A stretch of DNA of 64,000 nucleotides from Motiliproteus sp. MSK22-1 (lineage in GTDB: Bacteria; Pseudomonadota; Gammaproteobacteria; Pseudomonadales; Balneatricaceae). The DNA lies in assembly GCF_001968815.1 (NCBI RefSeq), contig NZ_MIEQ01000046.1, positions 186,001 to 250,000 of the forward strand, read 5' to 3'. Below, one piece after another: positions 29,020 to 36,681 of this stretch (the first letter of the stretch is position 1; every line of letters starts with the position of its first letter). A program made the position numbers and the translations under genes. The notes under the pieces were generated by a model. That model did not search any database. It had not been told where the DNA came from and saw only the letters and a list, made by a program, of their open reading frames with translations.

Positions 29020-30282
29020 TCAGCGAACAGCCTGGGTTTTACTTTTGGCCAACTGAGGTAACCCACCACCTAAAACAAGCTGATCCAGACGACTCCTCTC
29101 CAGGCCCATAGCAAATTCCATGGCCTTAAGCTTGGCAGGGGCTAATCGCTGTGCCAGCCCCAAGCCCAAATTCCTAAGCAACTTAACGGGTAACTGCTCC
29201 TGACGAAAGACCCGATAAAGAAGATCCATTGATGTCATCATCGTCAAATTATGCTTGCGCCGTTTTGATTCGTAATTTTTGAGCACAGAGATGTCAGCAA
29301 TGTTCTGGTGCTCTCGCTCAGCCAGCAACAAAGTCTCTGCAAGTACAGCAGCATCCAGAAGTCCAATGTTAACACCCTGTCCTGCCAGCGGATGAATCAT
29401 ATGGGCCGCATCCCCCACAAGCGCAACCCCTTGCTTGACGTACTGAAGTGCATGTTGACGTTTCAGTGGAAATGAGGCTCTGGATATAACCTGATTGATT
29501 TCACCCAGATCCCTGGGGAATATTGAGTATAACTCGGCAGCAAACGCCTGATCGGAAAGACCTTTCAGACGAGAGACTTCCTCCGGCCAGTTATACCAGA
29601 CAAGTGAAGCATGGTTTCCAGACAAAGGCAGAAAAGCCAAGGGTCCGTCAGGAACAAACTTCTGCCAGGTAATATCCTGCTGCGGATACGCAGTTTCCAC
29701 ATAGCTAACCAACGCTTGTTGCTCATACCCCCAACTCTGAACACCTATCCCCGCACTCTGTCGAACCAGCGAATTTCCGCCATCAGCAGCTACAAGTAAC
29801 CGTCCTGTAATCTGGCTTCCATCATCCATAAACAAAACAGAACCGTCCGTCCCGTAGTCAACATCCTTTATTGAAGCAGGACAGAACAACGTAACATTCG
29901 GACACTGTACCATACGCTCCCAAAGAGCCAATTGAACAACGCGGTTTTCAACAATATGACCAAGAACAGATTCGTTAATATCCTTACAATCGAACGTCGT
30001 ATCCCCTTGGCCCTCAATTTCCCAAACTCGCATGCGACGATAAGGGCAATAGCGCCTGGATTTAATCCCTCCCCAAGCACCGATGTTCTGAAAAATTCGT
30101 TGAGATGCAATATTTAACGCGGACACTCGAAGATCGTGAGCCTGATCGCTTTTAAAGTCTGTTGGCCGCTCGGATTCAATCACAGCAACGCGCAGGGAGG
30201 ATTCAGCTAAAGCGCAAGCCAGGGTGGCTCCCACCATACCGGCACCCACAATAATCAGATCAAACGCCAAATCTTTTTCCAT
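29020..30282 (-). CDS. ubiF: FAD-dependent ubiquinone-biosynthesis hydroxylase, UbiF-like
   Basis: 420 aa, UbiH/UbiF/COQ6 family monooxygenase that hydroxylates the quinone ring precursor. The dinucleotide fold GAGMVGATLACAL is at residues 12-24, the FAD/NADPH DG motif is in VAADGGNSLVRQSAGIG near 170, and LVGDAAHMIHPLAGQGVNIG is near 285-304. The segments WQKFVPDGPLAFLPL, ASLVWYNWPEE and FPLKRQHALQYV resemble E. coli UbiF more than UbiH or UbiI. The subfamily call rests on remembered sequence and could be wrong; the reaction class is certain. Confidence 0.85.
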   Translation of the reverse strand: MEKDLAFDLIIVGAGMVGATLACALAESSLRVAVIESERPTDFKSDQAHDLRVSALNIASQRIFQNIGAWGGIKSRRYCPYRRMRVWEIEGQGDTTFDCKDINESVLGHIVENRVVQLALWERMVQCPNVTLFCPASIKDVDYGTDGSVLFMDDGSQITGRLLVAADGGNSLVRQSAGIGVQSWGYEQQALVSYVETAYPQQDITWQKFVPDGPLAFLPLSGNHASLVWYNWPEEVSRLKGLSDQAFAAELYSIFPRDLGEINQVISRASFPLKRQHALQYVKQGVALVGDAAHMIHPLAGQGVNIGLLDAAVLAETLLLAEREHQNIADISVLKNYESKRRKHNLTMMTSMDLLYRVFRQEQLPVKLLRNLGLGLAQRLAPAKLKAMEFAMGLERSRLDQLVLGGGLPQLAKSKTQAVR

Positions 30283-30432
30283 TTTAAGTCCTTAAGACTT
30301 GCTCGACTATTTTTAGAACTCGCAGTATACCCAACCCGGTAAGCACAGGTCTCGGAATTTTAGCTGGCCGTCGCTTACGAGTTTTCCAGCCGAGCAGATT
30401 TCACTGGAAAATACTGACGGATTAGGCCGCAA

Positions 30433-30759
30433 CTACTCGGATTCGCTTTGCAATTGCCGTTCCAGCCGTTTGCAGAAGACGTTCATCTCTTTTTCAGCCT
30501 GAAGATCACCCTGTTGCAGCGCAACCGAGATACCTCGCCGATAGGTATCAAGCGACTCAATCAGCTTGTCCTGTTGTTGAAACGCCTTTCCTAGCAATTT
30601 CCAGGCTGCAGTGTATTCGGGTTTCTGTTCGACACAGGCTTGCAGATGAAGCGCAGCAGCTTCGAAATCTCCTGCCTTCAAGTAAGCATTACCTAGTCCG
30701 AATCTAAGTTCCGGACTGTCTTTTCCTGCCGCCAATAATTTTTCAAGCCCTTTTATCAA
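30433..30759 (-). CDS. TPR-repeat protein
   Basis: 108 aa with about two to three tetratricopeptide repeats (ELRFGLGNAYLKAGDFEAAALHLQACVEQ, then YTAAWKLLGKAFQQQDKLIESLDTYRRGI), a helical protein-protein interaction scaffold. The start is the TTG at 30759. CAGGAG lies 7 bases ahead, while the nearby ATG reaches a stop after two codons. No partner can be named from context; it sits upstream of ubiF on the same strand with a 150-base gap. Confidence 0.75.
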   Translation of the reverse strand: MIKGLEKLLAAGKDSPELRFGLGNAYLKAGDFEAAALHLQACVEQKPEYTAAWKLLGKAFQQQDKLIESLDTYRRGISVALQQGDLQAEKEMNVFCKRLERQLQSESE

Positions 30760-30963
30760 AGCATCTCTCCTGAATAAAATTCATCCTTTCAGCCTTCATC
30801 AATCGTTCTGTTCAAAAAACAAGCAGAAGCAAAATATCGACTTATACTTATTTCCTGTAAGGAGGTCAGATACCAGACTGACCTTACTAATCAACTTACC
30901 TTTTAGTGCACTATTTTAATTGGTTTGTTCCAGTTAGAAGACAGCGAGGTAAAGGAGTTTATC

Positions 30964-31458
30964 GTGGCCATTTCAATAACCCTGAATGATTACTTGTCTA
31001 ACACTCATGTGGATTACGACATACTCAAACACAAGCATACTACCAATGCGTTCGATACGGCGTATAAATCGCAGATATCTATGGCTAATTTAGCTAAGGC
31101 AGTGGTATTGCAGGATGCGGATGGCGAGTATTTGATGGCCGTATTACCATCCCAAAACAAGCTCAAGCTGAAATGGATTTCTCGCCAATTACACCGCCGT
31201 TTTAATCTGGCCCCAGAACAGGATCTCAAATCCATTTTTCAGGACTGTGACCTGGGCGCTATTCCTGCTGTGGGTAATGCTTATAAGATGAAGACAATTT
31301 GTGATGAGCAGCTACTGGAGTCAAGCTGCGTCTACATTGAAGGCGGTGATCATCAGGCGCTAATCAAACTAAAGCAGGATCAGTTTGCACAGCTGATGAA
31401 AGATGTACCTCACCACAAAATAAGCAAACCGTTTATTCATGAACACCGAGTTGCGTAA
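30964..31458 (+). CDS. YbaK/ProX-type aminoacyl-tRNA deacylase domain protein
   Basis: 164 aa, of the YbaK/EbsC family, free-standing trans-editing domains that hydrolyse mischarged aminoacyl-tRNAs. AKAVVLQDADGEYLMAVLPSQNKLKL and GAIPAVGNAYKMKTICDE (the family's GxxxPxG-like substrate loop) are visible. The start is GTG 30964, because AAGGAG is placed 7 bases before it; the open frame extends to 30925 without a ribosome site. Which amino acid is edited cannot be told. Confidence 0.8.
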   Translation: MAISITLNDYLSNTHVDYDILKHKHTTNAFDTAYKSQISMANLAKAVVLQDADGEYLMAVLPSQNKLKLKWISRQLHRRFNLAPEQDLKSIFQDCDLGAIPAVGNAYKMKTICDEQLLESSCVYIEGGDHQALIKLKQDQFAQLMKDVPHHKISKPFIHEHRVA

Positions 31459-31666
31459 GAACTTCAGCTCGTTGTAAAAACTTCAGCTAAACGAAGGCAC
31501 TGGCCAACAGGCCAGAAGGAACAAGTATTTGGAAAGCAGCTTAGCTGCTCATTCCGGCAGCCCCCCCCCGGTGACTGTCTCTCCTTTAACTCTGGGTATA
31601 TGATATTAATCAAGGCGCCTCAAATCAGTTAGTTGGTACTGTTTGCTGATCTTATGGAGGTAGCTA
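31459..31666. other. Gap with poly-C tract and promoter of hemerythrin operon
   Basis: 208 bases holding a direct repeat of AACTTCAGCT just after the YbaK-family stop, a run of nine C at 31561-31569 and the FNR-like box at 31600-31613. No ORF. Confidence 0.5.
31600..31613 (+). promoter_or_regulatory. FNR/Anr-like box
   Basis: ATGATATTAATCAA matches TTGAT-N4-ATCAA with one mismatch. It is centred 60 bases before the hemerythrin start, compatible with a site near -41 and a short leader. The gene content downstream (NO/O2-related proteins) fits oxygen-sensitive control. Confidence 0.6.
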
Positions 31667-32098
31667 ATGACATCAATCGTTGAATATATGACCGTACAAC
31701 ACCGCTGTTGTGACGATAGTTTTGCTGCTGCTGAAGCGGCTGTATCCGACCAGAATTGGACAGAAGCCGAAAAACAATGGAGTGCATTCAGCAGGGATCT
31801 TGAAATTCATCTTGAAAATGAAGAGCAGACCCTGTTCCCAGCGTTTGAGGAAGCAGATGGTCACACTGGTGGGCCTACGTCAGTTATGCGTATGGAACAC
31901 CAACAAATGAGGGAATTAGTTGAAGCAACGACGAATGCCCTCAAGGAAAAAAACGTCGAGAAATACCTTGGATTATCTGAAACGTTTATGGTCCTGATGC
32001 AGCAACACAATATGAAGGAGGAGCAAATCCTTTATCCGATGACTCAACAGACGTTACCAAACTCCGATGCAATAGTCAGTGATATGACTGATCTTTAA
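31667..32098 (+). CDS. Hemerythrin-domain protein
   Basis: 143 aa, HHE cation-binding (hemerythrin-like) four-helix protein expected to hold a non-haem di-iron site. Ligand candidates are in TVQHRCCDD, LEIHLENEEQTLFPAFE, MEHQQM and MQQHNMKEEQILYPM. Such proteins bind O2 or NO or act in iron-sulphur repair in nitrosative stress. The ATG is preceded by TATGGAGGTAGCTA, a strong ribosome site. It is the first gene of a unit with DUF2249 and NnrS-like genes, behind an FNR-like box. Confidence 0.9.
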   Translation: MTSIVEYMTVQHRCCDDSFAAAEAAVSDQNWTEAEKQWSAFSRDLEIHLENEEQTLFPAFEEADGHTGGPTSVMRMEHQQMRELVEATTNALKEKNVEKYLGLSETFMVLMQQHNMKEEQILYPMTQQTLPNSDAIVSDMTDL

Positions 32099-32141
32099 AT
32101 CGATTGATAAGTACACTTTGAATATGTAGGCAGTCAACCTT

Positions 32142-32420
32142 ATGCCGCAATTGGTACACATTGATGTCAGTGAATTGGAACCGCCTGAGCCGATGGCTAC
32201 GGTTCTGAAAAGCTTGCAGCAGCTGGAATCAGATGCGGCATTAAGGGTCTATCATCGTCGACAACCCTTCCCTCTTTTCAAACTGCTTGATGAAATGGGC
32301 TATGCCTATCATTGTATCGAACTCAATTACAGTGAGTTTGCTATCTACATCTGGTTAAAAAACGAAGAATCCCTGCATGACTTCTGCTACCAAGCAGCCA
32401 ACCAAGAACTAGCATCATGA
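32142..32420 (+). CDS. DUF2249 protein
   Basis: 92 aa, a small TusA-like DUF2249 domain (DVSELEPPEPMATVLKSLQQL, FPLFKLLDEMGYAYHCIEL). The family commonly neighbours hemerythrin, NnrS and denitrification genes; its biochemical role is unsettled. Its stop overlaps the start of the next gene by 4 bases, so the two are translationally coupled. Confidence 0.85.
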   Translation: MPQLVHIDVSELEPPEPMATVLKSLQQLESDAALRVYHRRQPFPLFKLLDEMGYAYHCIELNYSEFAIYIWLKNEESLHDFCYQAANQELAS

Positions 32421-33739
32421 ACACCGCAGGACTATCACTGGATAATATCCCGGAGTTTCGAATTCCAATGGGATTCTTTCTAACGGCCCCCTGGTTTGGC
32501 ATCCTGGCATCCCTGCTACTGCTATTTTCCCCCGAAGTTATCAACTCCCGTTGGCACCCCGCGATGTTGGCGACAGTGCACTTATTGACGCTGGGATTTG
32601 CAGCCAGCATCATGATAGGCGCCATGATGCAGGTTCTTCCTGTTATCGGCAGCCAACCGGTGCCTGCCGTAGCTCGGCTTTCTCCTTGGATAAGAGGCGC
32701 TCTTGTCGGAGGGACCGCTTCACTTGCCCTAGGCTTTCTGCTAATGCAGAACATTCTGTTCTATCTAGCACTGGTGTTACTTTGTGGGGTGTTTCTAACA
32801 TTTTTAAGTGCGGTCGGGTTAGCCTTAGTCAAAGTTCAAAAACCCGGCGACTCTATTTACTGTTTACGTTTAGCCGCCCTGTGTCTTTTATTGACCGTCG
32901 TTTTTGGCGTTCTTCAGCTGTCAACTTACCTGGATTTTCAGTGGCTGGCCTACTCATTTGAGCGAACAGATAAGCACGCGCTGCTAGGTCTGGTAGGCTG
33001 GTGCTTATTGCTGGTGATGGGTGTCAGCTTTCAAGTCATTCCGATGTTTCACGTGGCTCCTGCCTTTCCCAAGTGGTTCTGCCGAGGCGTGACGACTCTT
33101 TTAGTGTTGTTGCTTGCGATGGGGGTCTTCCTGAGCGATCCTTTTGCAACAATAGCGCTGGTATTGCTCCCGTTGGTTGTCGGCTTTTATGGCTGTTATT
33201 CTCTATATATTCTTCACAACCGGAAACGCAAATTGACAGATTACACCGTTCGTTGCTGGCAGCTGTCATTTGTAAATTTAGTCGCTGCCTGTTTACTGTA
33301 CATCTTGGGCCAACTCGGAATTGAAATTCTTGATAGACGAGATCAATTTCACTTACTGCTGGGATTCGGATTTGGTCTTGGTTTTGTAATTACCGTTATG
33401 CTGGGGATGCTACAGAAAATAGTCCCTTTTTTGATGTTCCTGCATCTCCAGCGAGCCTGTATTCATGACCCAAGCGCTTTTATTAAACTACCCAATATGA
33501 GAGAACTACTACCGGTTTCGGATTCAAAATGGCAGTTTCGCTTGCACAGCGCAACGCTACTAACATTCTATCTATCATTCTTCGGTGGGAACTTACAATA
33601 TCCGCTGGTTTTTGTTGCGGCCGCCTTTATGCTGGCTAGCTTCAGCTGGCTATTTGCAACCCTTTATCGAGCAAACAACCGCTATACCAGAAATCTACCC
33701 AGGCAAAAGCCACAACAACCTGCAGATTCTGCGCTATGA
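32417..33739 (+). CDS. NnrS-like multi-pass haem/copper membrane protein
   Basis: 440 aa with about twelve transmembrane helices, in an arrangement like NnrS and related haem-copper-oxidase-like proteins linked to nitric-oxide stress. RWHPAMLATVHLLTLGFAASIMIGAMMQVLPVIG and MGVSFQVIPMFHVAP carry the conserved His residues likely to bind metal. It overlaps the DUF2249 gene by 4 bases (ATGA) and is convergent with the small exported-protein gene. The NnrS assignment is at family level. Confidence 0.8.
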   Translation: MNTAGLSLDNIPEFRIPMGFFLTAPWFGILASLLLLFSPEVINSRWHPAMLATVHLLTLGFAASIMIGAMMQVLPVIGSQPVPAVARLSPWIRGALVGGTASLALGFLLMQNILFYLALVLLCGVFLTFLSAVGLALVKVQKPGDSIYCLRLAALCLLLTVVFGVLQLSTYLDFQWLAYSFERTDKHALLGLVGWCLLLVMGVSFQVIPMFHVAPAFPKWFCRGVTTLLVLLLAMGVFLSDPFATIALVLLPLVVGFYGCYSLYILHNRKRKLTDYTVRCWQLSFVNLVAACLLYILGQLGIEILDRRDQFHLLLGFGFGLGFVITVMLGMLQKIVPFLMFLHLQRACIHDPSAFIKLPNMRELLPVSDSKWQFRLHSATLLTFYLSFFGGNLQYPLVFVAAAFMLASFSWLFATLYRANNRYTRNLPRQKPQQPADSAL

Positions 33740-33778
33740 AGTTACCCCAATATTTGACAATTTTCCGTGCTAGAACAA

Positions 33779-34207
33779 TCAGCGACGCAACTGAACGATA
33801 TAGGGTTTACTCTCACCGTGAACACTGTCTCTTCCGATAACCTGTACCCTGTTAATCCCAGCAGGTACAACAACGCCCCCAAGCCCTCGGGTAAACGGCT
33901 GCTCATTATCATGAGGATGATGTAGAGTCCTGACTCCCAGCTCCTGACCTTCTTCCGATAAAATGCGCCAGCGGTTGGCATAATGATCCCAACCTTCATC
34001 CTGATGTCTGAGAGTCACGTCAAACTGGCAGATTTCCGCCTGACAGTCGGCTTTCACACCGACAACCTCTACTTCACCGGAGAAACCAACCGGGGACACC
34101 AAGATGACAGATAGAAAGATCCATTTTGCTTTTGGTTTCAACGATATTGGTTTCAATAACATTAATTTTAAAAGCGTTGATTTTAAAAATATTACGTTCA
34201 AACCCAT
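33779..34207 (-). CDS. Exported protein of unknown function
   Basis: 142 aa. The hydrophobic segment WIFLSVILVSPVGFSG (residues ~29-44) looks like a signal peptide, but 28 lysine/leucine-rich residues precede it (LKSTLLKLMLLKPISLKPK). The real start may therefore be an internal Met around residue 16. The mature part, EVEVVGVKADCQAEICQFDVTLRHQDEGWDHYANRW, has two Cys that could form a disulphide and a beta-rich look. It starts 27 bases after the LysE-type exporter gene, so it is the third gene of the dsdA unit. Confidence 0.65.
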   Translation of the reverse strand: MGLNVIFLKSTLLKLMLLKPISLKPKAKWIFLSVILVSPVGFSGEVEVVGVKADCQAEICQFDVTLRHQDEGWDHYANRWRILSEEGQELGVRTLHHPHDNEQPFTRGLGGVVVPAGINRVQVIGRDSVHGESKPYIVQLRR

Positions 34208-34234
34208 TCCATTATCCGTTTATTCAAACCATCA

Positions 34235-34858
34235 TTATCGTTGACTCACTGCGAGCACTGCACCTGCGGCAACAAAGAGGCCGCCAGTTAATTTGTTAAA
34301 CAGCATAGCGCCTCGATGGCCTTTAAACCAATGCATTATTTTCCGCGCCCCAATCGCTAAAGCCAGTTCAACCAAAAACTCAACGATACCAAAAGTTAGT
34401 GCCATCACAACAAACTGGCCGGGCAACCACAGACTGGCATCTAGAAATTGGGGGAGAAAGGCGAGAAAAAACAGAATAACCTTGGGATTCGCTATTGCCA
34501 CATAAAACCCTTGCAGAAACAACGATCTGATCGAAGGGACCGATTGATCAGTATAGGTGACTGATAGCTGTAACGGAGCAGATCTCCACTGCTTGATACC
34601 CAAATAAATCAGATAGCCAGCCCCCAACACTTTCAGTATCAAAAAACCCGAAGATGAAGCCATCAGCAAACCACCCAAGCCAATCATAGAAAGACCCATC
34701 AGTAATACAAAACCTGAAACACCGCCTGCAATGGTGAAGCAGGCTGCACCAGCGCCGTAACGCGCACCATGAGTAATGGCGATCAACCCATTCGGCCCGG
34801 GAGTCAGCGAAAGCAAGGTAACTGCCGCCAAAAAAAGCAACCAAGTATTTGGATTCAT
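34235..34858 (-). CDS. LysE/RhtB-family amino-acid exporter
   Basis: 207 aa, six transmembrane helices. The family signature SLTPGPNGLIAITHGARYGAG is near residues 17-37, and YLIYLGIKQWRS and FVAIANPKVILFFLAFLPQFL are typical. It exports amino acids or derivatives. It is 35 bases after dsdA on the same strand, which suggests a substrate related to D-serine or another hydroxy-amino acid (inference). Confidence 0.88.
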   Translation of the reverse strand: MNPNTWLLFLAAVTLLSLTPGPNGLIAITHGARYGAGAACFTIAGGVSGFVLLMGLSMIGLGGLLMASSSGFLILKVLGAGYLIYLGIKQWRSAPLQLSVTYTDQSVPSIRSLFLQGFYVAIANPKVILFFLAFLPQFLDASLWLPGQFVVMALTFGIVEFLVELALAIGARKIMHWFKGHRGAMLFNKLTGGLFVAAGAVLAVSQR

Positions 34859-34893
34859 AAACTTAACACCGCAATTCCAGAAAGCTTAAATTT

Positions 34894-36240
34894 TCAATGT
34901 TGATCGTTAAGAGCGGACCGTTGAAGATCACAACCACGATCCAGGAAATGCTTTTGCTCTGCCGCCGGTACAAATAGCCCTCCCGTGGTCCAGAGCAGAT
35001 GCACTGCATTTTTAATCGCTCCGCTATCAGATTCCATTAGCCCCTGCTGCTTTAAATACCGACGCCCCACAGTTGAGTTCAGAAGCCAGTCCGGTCCAGC
35101 GCAAGACGCAGCAGCCGAGGGCTCTACATTTACGCCTTCACTGCAATGTAATCGATAAAGGTCACGAAACAGATCATCATCGGCAACCGTAAAAATCCCG
35201 GACAATAGCGGCTTGATTTCCCGGGCAACAAGGTCCGATGCTTGAGCCACCGCCAGACCGTCCGCTTCCGTTACAGCATCCAGTCCGAGCTCGGAAACAG
35301 GAGCTGTTCGGTTGGCTGCCAAGGCATAAAGCATACAAGGAGCTTGCAAAGGCTCAGCAAAGAAACAGTGTACATATTTACCAAATATCTTTTTCAGTCC
35401 ATAACAGATGCCACCGGGTGCCCCTCCTACACCGCAGGGTATATAAACAAATAGTGGTCTGAATTCGGAGGGGGTAATGGCGGCTTGTTGCAGTTGTCGC
35501 TTTAACCTCAACGCGGCAACGGCATAGCCCATAAACAACTGAGCAGAGTTCTCATCATCAACAAAGTAGCATTGACTATCATTCTTTGATTCTTCCCGTC
35601 CTTCCGCTACAGCCAAAGAATAGTCGCCGGTATGCTCAACAACATTTACCCCAGCGTTAATCAGTCGTTGCTTTTTCCACTCTTTAGCGTCCCGCGACAT
35701 ATGAACGCTGGCTGAAAACCCCAGTTTCGCCGCAATAGTACCGATACTTAATCCCAGATTGCCCGTACTTCCAACAGTCACCTGGTATTGTTTAAACAGA
35801 TTTCCTGCGTTTTTTTCCATTAGCAAACGATAGTCACAGGCCTCTGTAATAAGCCCTGCGTCTAAAGCCAGTTTCTCAGCCAAACATAACACCTCGTAAA
35901 TGCCACCACGTGCTTTTACTGATCCTGCCACCGGCAACAGGTGGTCAGCCTTGATCCATAGTTGCTCCGGCTTAAGACTAGACAAATAACGCTCAGCACA
36001 GAACTGTTTAACGGCCAGCAGCGGTGACTCAATCAGTCCCTCTGACTCCTCAAGCTCGTGAAAAAGCCGGGCCAGCAACGGAGCAAAACGTAACATTCTT
36101 TTTTCAGCATCTTCTATGTCCGCTAACGAAAATCGACTCGAAGATGGCCCCTGCTCATAACCAGGGTTCAACCACAACTGACTTTTCTTTCCCCTGAGTG
36201 CATCCAGGGTGGGCTTATTATGCTCTTCAATCACTTTCAT
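34894..36240 (-). CDS. dsdA: D-serine dehydratase
   Basis: 448 aa, fold-type II PLP enzyme converting D-serine to pyruvate and ammonia. The PLP Lys is in LPVAGSVKARGGIYE near residue 109, and the phosphate-binding Gly loop is VGSTGNLGLSIG near 158. DSQCYFVDDENSAQLFMGYAVAALRL and FVYIPCGVGGAPGGICYGLK are typical DsdA segments. Start ATG 36240 has CGGAACA ahead. It is first of a unit with a LysE-type exporter; the usual DsdC regulator and DsdX permease are not here. Confidence 0.93.
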   Translation of the reverse strand: MKVIEEHNKPTLDALRGKKSQLWLNPGYEQGPSSSRFSLADIEDAEKRMLRFAPLLARLFHELEESEGLIESPLLAVKQFCAERYLSSLKPEQLWIKADHLLPVAGSVKARGGIYEVLCLAEKLALDAGLITEACDYRLLMEKNAGNLFKQYQVTVGSTGNLGLSIGTIAAKLGFSASVHMSRDAKEWKKQRLINAGVNVVEHTGDYSLAVAEGREESKNDSQCYFVDDENSAQLFMGYAVAALRLKRQLQQAAITPSEFRPLFVYIPCGVGGAPGGICYGLKKIFGKYVHCFFAEPLQAPCMLYALAANRTAPVSELGLDAVTEADGLAVAQASDLVAREIKPLLSGIFTVADDDLFRDLYRLHCSEGVNVEPSAAASCAGPDWLLNSTVGRRYLKQQGLMESDSGAIKNAVHLLWTTGGLFVPAAEQKHFLDRGCDLQRSALNDQH

Positions 36241-36681
36241 TAGATGTTCCGTGGTTTTTTAGGGATTAGCGGTCCATTTGAGCAACTTAGTTTAATCAGC
36301 AACCAATTTCTACTGTTCTGGAAACAGGACTGAGCAGGCTAATGCCAATGTACTTTATCAATGGCTCAAATTGACTGCTGCACAGGGCCTGTACAACACA
36401 AAGTAAACCGGGCTGCTTTGGAATATCAATTATCGGCTTTAACAATCAAATACGACAACATCATTAGTTTTTTGTAATAAATCCACTAAACTCAACATCA
36501 ATTACTCATAACACTGATGCTATCCGTTTATATTATCAATCAGTGAACCCAATCAAAAATAACGCCTAGCCTGCTGTTTTTCTTGATTTACATCACTGGA
36601 TGTAACAACGTTGGAAATTGTTCGTCCTGTTAAGATAATCATCTAAGCCATTACCATCAGAGAAAGGGAAACAAAGCCCCT
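36241..36681. other. Divergent intergenic region dsdA / VTT-flavoprotein
   Basis: 441 bases, AT-rich, carrying both promoters and an FNR-like box at 36583-36596. No ORF of note. Confidence 0.5.
36583..36596 (+). promoter_or_regulatory. FNR/Anr-like box
   Basis: TTGATTTACATCAC fits TTGAT-N4-ATCAA with one mismatch, centred 92 bases before the start at 36682, leaving room for a class II promoter and a 50-base leader. Confidence 0.5.
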
